64,000 bases of DNA, taken from Turbatrix aceti. Lineage: Eukaryota; Nematoda; Chromadorea; Rhabditida; Panagrolaimidae. Within the stretch, counting starts at the first letter, position 1, and each line of letters begins with the position of its first letter. A model generated the notes under the pieces. It had not been told where the DNA came from. It was given only the letters and a program-made list of their open reading frames with translations, and did not search any database. The position numbers and the translations under genes are program-made. The stretch lies in the NCBI GenBank assembly GCA_963969345.1, contig OZ017768.1, forward strand, positions 9,588,193-9,652,192, written 5' to 3'. Of the stretch, positions 60,050 to 64,000 are shown piece after piece.

Positions 60050-63000
60050 ATGACTACTTTGCTACTGCTTCTCTTGTTTGTTAACCAATTTGGCCAGATT
60101 CAGAGTCAATCGTCCGTGTTCACCGATCCATCTCGGACCAAAGAAGTTAAAATCGGAGTTCTCATTCCCGGATTTGGCGTCGATTTTATTCTTCTTGAAC
60201 GCCTCGGCTATCCCCACGCGATCGGTGCGATCAGCGTGGCCATGGACCGTGTGCGAGAAGAACACCTCCTGGATGACTACAACTTTACTTTCTACACCCG
60301 CTTCGACGACTGTCGTGAAATCTACTCTGCCGGCTATGCTTCTGAGTTGATCGTTAAGGAAAAAGTCAACGCTCTCATCGGCCCGGCCTGCAACCAAGCT
60401 GCTGTACTTGCTGGTTCGGTGGCAGCTTTCGGCAACGTTCCGATGATTGTCTGGGGTCTGTGCTCGACGTCTATGCTTGGTGATCGGGAAAAGTATCCGA
60501 CAACGCTCTCTATTGTTCATACGTCAAACATGGCTGCAGAATCCGTTGTCCAGGTTTTGAATCACTTTGGCTGGGAGAGATTCGCGTTTGTGTATGCATC
60601 TTACGCGGCTGACGTGCGAGATGTCGAGATGAGATGCGAGTACTTCAACAAAGAATTGATTCTCGCCGTCCAAAGAAATAATCAAAAACTTTTTATTACT
60701 TTTTCACAAAAGATTATTTATGTTAGCAGGGAAAGTTTGACGCAGGCATTTCGAACGGCTTCTTATTATGCCAGGAGTATGTTTTGGGTTTTGTTCAAAA
60801 ATTGATGTTAAAAATAAATTTGATGATTTTCAGTAATCATTCTGTGCTTTAACACTGACGTGGATAAGCGTCTGGCATTTATTGCACTCAAAGATGCCGG
60901 TATGGATACTCCTGAATACGTTCCAATTTTTATGGACACAAGTGCCAATGCCTACACCTATCGGCTAAGATTTGACAGCAATGTTGGTGCGTACAATCTA
61001 TTTTTTTAATTTTTGATTTCTTTGCAAAACAACAATTTTAGATCCACTTCTGGGAAGTACACCCTATTGGTACGGAGATGAACCCGATGGACTCGATGAG
61101 TATGCAAAAGAAGGAGCCCAGTATACTTTATTTGTATGTTGTTTGTCTGTGGAATACAAAATTAATTCCTTCAATTTGTACGTATTTAGATTGATGTGAC
61201 AGTCAGCAATTCACGCCCCAAACTGCAAGCATTTCTCACAGCATTTGCAGATCGTGCAACTCAAGAACCATGGAATTGTCCTAATTGTACTTTGGCTAAT
61301 TACAGAGTAAGTTATCCCTAAATTGCACCAAGAATGTTTAAAAAAAAGTGATTTTAGCTTGCCGAATACGGTTATTACCTTTACGACGCTTTCTACCTTT
61401 ATGCAAGTGTTCTCAACAAATCTTTGCTTCTGAATCCCGTCACCGCAACTACAGATGGTCGACTCTATGCATCAAAAGCCAAAGGCACGTATGAGGGATA
61501 CACCAGTAATATATCCATCAATTCTTACGGCACTCGGGATGCCGAATTCAAACTTTATGGTGTCAATATTCAAAAGCAAATCGAAGAGTATCTCACAATC
61601 GAATATCACGAAAATATTCCTACTGTCATTCAAAACTACGATAATGCTGCAAAAACAATCTGGGCCGTTCGTGGCGGGCAAAGACCCCGTGATACGCCCA
61701 TTTGCGGTTTTAGAGGAGGCGCGTGCTCGGCTTTGATATGGATGGCGATGGCGCCCTATGTCTATGCCGTTGCGGGATGCTTGCTGCTCGGATTAGCAAT
61801 TATCATTGCTTATGGCTTCCAGTAAGTTTTATGGTATTTGGTTTAAGTAAAATCGAAATGAAGCAATTCAAGGCGAAAACGTTTACTGAAAATGTCTGAC
61901 TAGGGGACATTTTTCAAAAAATACGATCACAACAAAATTTTAGCGCCAGAAAATTAGCAAAAGAGAAGTTAGATTCCCTTTGGCAAATCGCCAGTGTTGA
62001 ACTCGTCGAACCATCAAAGAGGAAATCCTTCAGCAGCAAACACTCCCTGAAGTCCAACATTTCGGAATCCACTCGCATCACACTCACAAGCATGACCGAA
62101 GGAAAGCACTACGCGTACTTTTACTTTAACGGTGACCCCGTGGCCGCTAGGAAATTCGAAGTTCGACCTGAATTAGACCAAAACAGAACATCTGAGCTGC
62201 GGAAACTTGTCCAACTGAGCGCAGATAACATCTGTCGGTTTGTGGGATTCTGTAACGATGGCCCGATTGCCTACGCTGTCTATCGTTACTGCAGCCGGGG
62301 CAGTCTGCATGACATTATCAGTCTCGAAAAGTACCCCATGGATGCCTTCTTCCTCCGATCAATTGCGATGGACATACTCGCGGGACTTATTTACCTGTCT
62401 AAAGTTAGTTGCTGCAAAGGTCACGGCAGGCTGACCTCCAAGACCTGCATAGTCGACGACCGATGGACGGTCAAGTTGACCGAATACGGACTGCACGAGT
62501 TTTTTAAAAATGAAAAAGTGTCTCGGAGAGAACTTTTGTGGAGGGCACCGGAAATGATCCGGGATCCAACGTTGCCGCCTAATGAGCAGTCAGATGTGTA
62601 CAGTTTTGGCATTGTGTGCTCGGAAGTTTTGACAAAGCAAGCGCCTTTTCAAATTGATACTAATTTGGAAGCTTTGGACGGTAGATTTTTTTGAAATTTC
62701 TACGTTTATTCAAAATTTTTAGAAACTCTCTACCGTATCAAGCGTGGTGGTGTTGCTGCTCCAAAGCCAGATTTGTCTAACGTACACATCCCAGAAATGC
62801 CTGCTAACGTTTTGGGGGTGATAAAAGATTGCTTTATTGAAGATCCAAAGTTACGTCCTAATCTTCAAAACGTTTTATCCGTATTGAAAGAAAATGGTTC
62901 AAAGTAAAGAACGTTAAAAAAAACTATTATGAACGTGTTATTTTTTAGAGTTGAAAGTCTGATGGACCACATATTTGCGATCGTAGAATCCTACGCTGAC

Positions 63001-63917
63001 ACCCTGGTCACCGACGTTGACCTTCGAACCAAGGAACTTACCGACGAAAAAAAGAAATCCGATTCTCTGCTTTACCGCATGCTTCCGAAGTTTGTTACCT
63101 CCAAAAACGATTTTCAATGCTCACAATTTTAGACAAGTGGTTGACAACCTAAAAGCCGGAAAACCAGTCGAACCGGAAAGCTACGAAAGCGTCACGGTAT
63201 TCTTCTCCGATGTCGTCCAATTTACTCCTCTCGCCAACAAATGTTCACCGTTGCAAGTTGTGCAGCTGCTCAACGACATCTATTCCCTCTTTGACACCAC
63301 AATCGAAGCGCACGACGTCTACAAGGTTGAAACCATCGGTGACGGTTACCTTTGCGTGTCCGGATTGCCTCATCGCAACGGCATAAACCACGCTTCGGTC
63401 ATCGCGAACATGTCACTGACTCTCATGGATAAGATTCGGCAGTTTCGTATTCTTCATTTACCCGAGGAAAGGATCGAAATTCGTATCGGTGCTCACTCTG
63501 GTCCGGTGACGGCCGCAGTGGTAGGACTGACCATGCCAAGATACTGTCTATTTGGTGATACTGTAAACACTGCGTCGAGGATGGAAAGTAATGGAAAGCG
63601 TATGTATCATTTTTTTAAGATCAAATACGGCTGATTTTTAACTTTTAGCTGCTAAAATTCAAATTTCATCGACAACGAACGAATTACTCACAAAAATTGG
63701 TGGCTTTATAACGGAACTTCGAGGTGACGTCATCATCAAGGGAAAGGGCGTCATGGAAACGTACTGGCTGTTGCGCGAGATAAAAGATGGCGAAGTGCCT
63801 GAAATCATTAATCGGGAACCGACCAAAAGTCCATATCTTCTGGATGTGATTTTGGAAAGCCAGCCAATGTACAACGCTTACCGGGGTAAAACATCTGCAC
63901 CTGCACTTCCTGTGTAA
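60050..63917 (+). CDS. Receptor-type (transmembrane) guanylate cyclase, gcy family, 1115 aa
   Basis: Exons are 60050-60776, 60834-60986, 61042-61133, 61190-61306, 61358-61821, 61944-62680, 62723-62903, 62949-63089, 63133-63599 and 63649-63917 (3348 nt, in frame). It makes cGMP; in nematodes such receptors are mostly in sensory neurons. Order: signal peptide (1-19); ANF-receptor-like ectodomain to about 485 ([21 protein letters not shown]); membrane helix about 489-516; kinase-homology domain about 540-820, with HRD replaced ([14 protein letters not shown]), hence a pseudokinase; coiled-coil linker; class III cyclase from about 885. Metal Asp in FFSDVVQFT and IGDGY, the GTP-selecting Glu (ETIGDGY) and Cys (RYCLFGDT), and NTASRMES are intact, so it should be active as a homodimer. 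Donor GTTTGT at 63090 is non-consensus. Ligand and exact paralogue are unknown. Confidence 0.95.
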
Positions 63918-63986
63918 AACAAGTGTTCATCAATGGACATAAGTCATTTGTTCGTAGTCACCGTAACGAACTGCATAACACTTTGC

Positions 63987-63992
63987 AATAAA
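63987..63992 (+). terminator. Polyadenylation signal AATAAA for the guanylate cyclase gene
   Basis: Canonical hexamer 70 bp after the stop, at the window edge. Confidence 0.65.
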
Positions 63993-64000
63993 CAATTATC

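Noticed and set aside
60663..60740. Possible retained intron in the first exon of the guanylate cyclase
   Set aside because: The segment is AT-rich, but the frame stays open, no consensus donor is present and ectodomains of this family vary here.
1..64000. CRISPR arrays, bacterial operons or phage genes
   Set aside because: The window has eukaryotic introns and poly(A) signals. No regularly spaced direct repeats or prokaryotic gene order were seen.

Overview
The window looks like nuclear DNA from a nematode. Seven intron-bearing protein genes and one intronless gene can be read. Introns are mostly 40-560 bp and AT-rich, and acceptors follow the TTTTCAG/TTTTTAG pattern. Coding exons are much richer in G+C than the flanks. 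Families include a gcy-type receptor guanylate cyclase and tandem fast-evolving F-box-like genes. Some ATGs sit 2-10 nt after an acceptor-like AG, as expected for spliced-leader addition. I cannot name the genus. Intergenic distances are much larger than in Caenorhabditis. I spliced all gene models by hand, and every model closes in frame.

Layout. Bases 1-3062 (+) hold the 3' part of a UTX/KDM6-type H3K27 demethylase. About 7 kb of mostly non-coding DNA follows, with two weak coding candidates. Bases 10207-12730 (+) encode a single-pass membrane protein with an N-terminal ZP-like domain, and 13371-14129 (+) a secreted, repetitive Gly/Ser/Asn/Thr protein behind a TATA box. The minus strand then carries two tandem F-box-like paralogues (14376-15306 and 15800-16964) and a large FNDC3-family fibronectin-III protein (18212-26924). 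From 26925 to about 54260 there is no convincing gene. That stretch holds degenerate tRNA-like elements, a 3' LINE remnant, a 5S-rRNA-like fragment and microsatellites. The right end (+) encodes a patatin-like lipase of the ATGL type (54739-56382), a peroxisomal acyl-CoA oxidase ending in SKL (56900-59259) and a receptor guanylate cyclase (60050-63917).

The lipase and acyl-CoA oxidase are adjacent and co-oriented, and fit successive steps of fat use (fatty-acid release, then peroxisomal beta-oxidation). Their spacing (about 0.5 kb) does not suggest a tight operon. Long A/T runs change strand with gene direction. They are T-rich on the plus strand around plus genes and A-rich on the plus strand across 14-54 kb. 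From this I infer that the large gene-free stretch may be transcribed leftward, for instance as a long 5' leader region of the FNDC3 gene.
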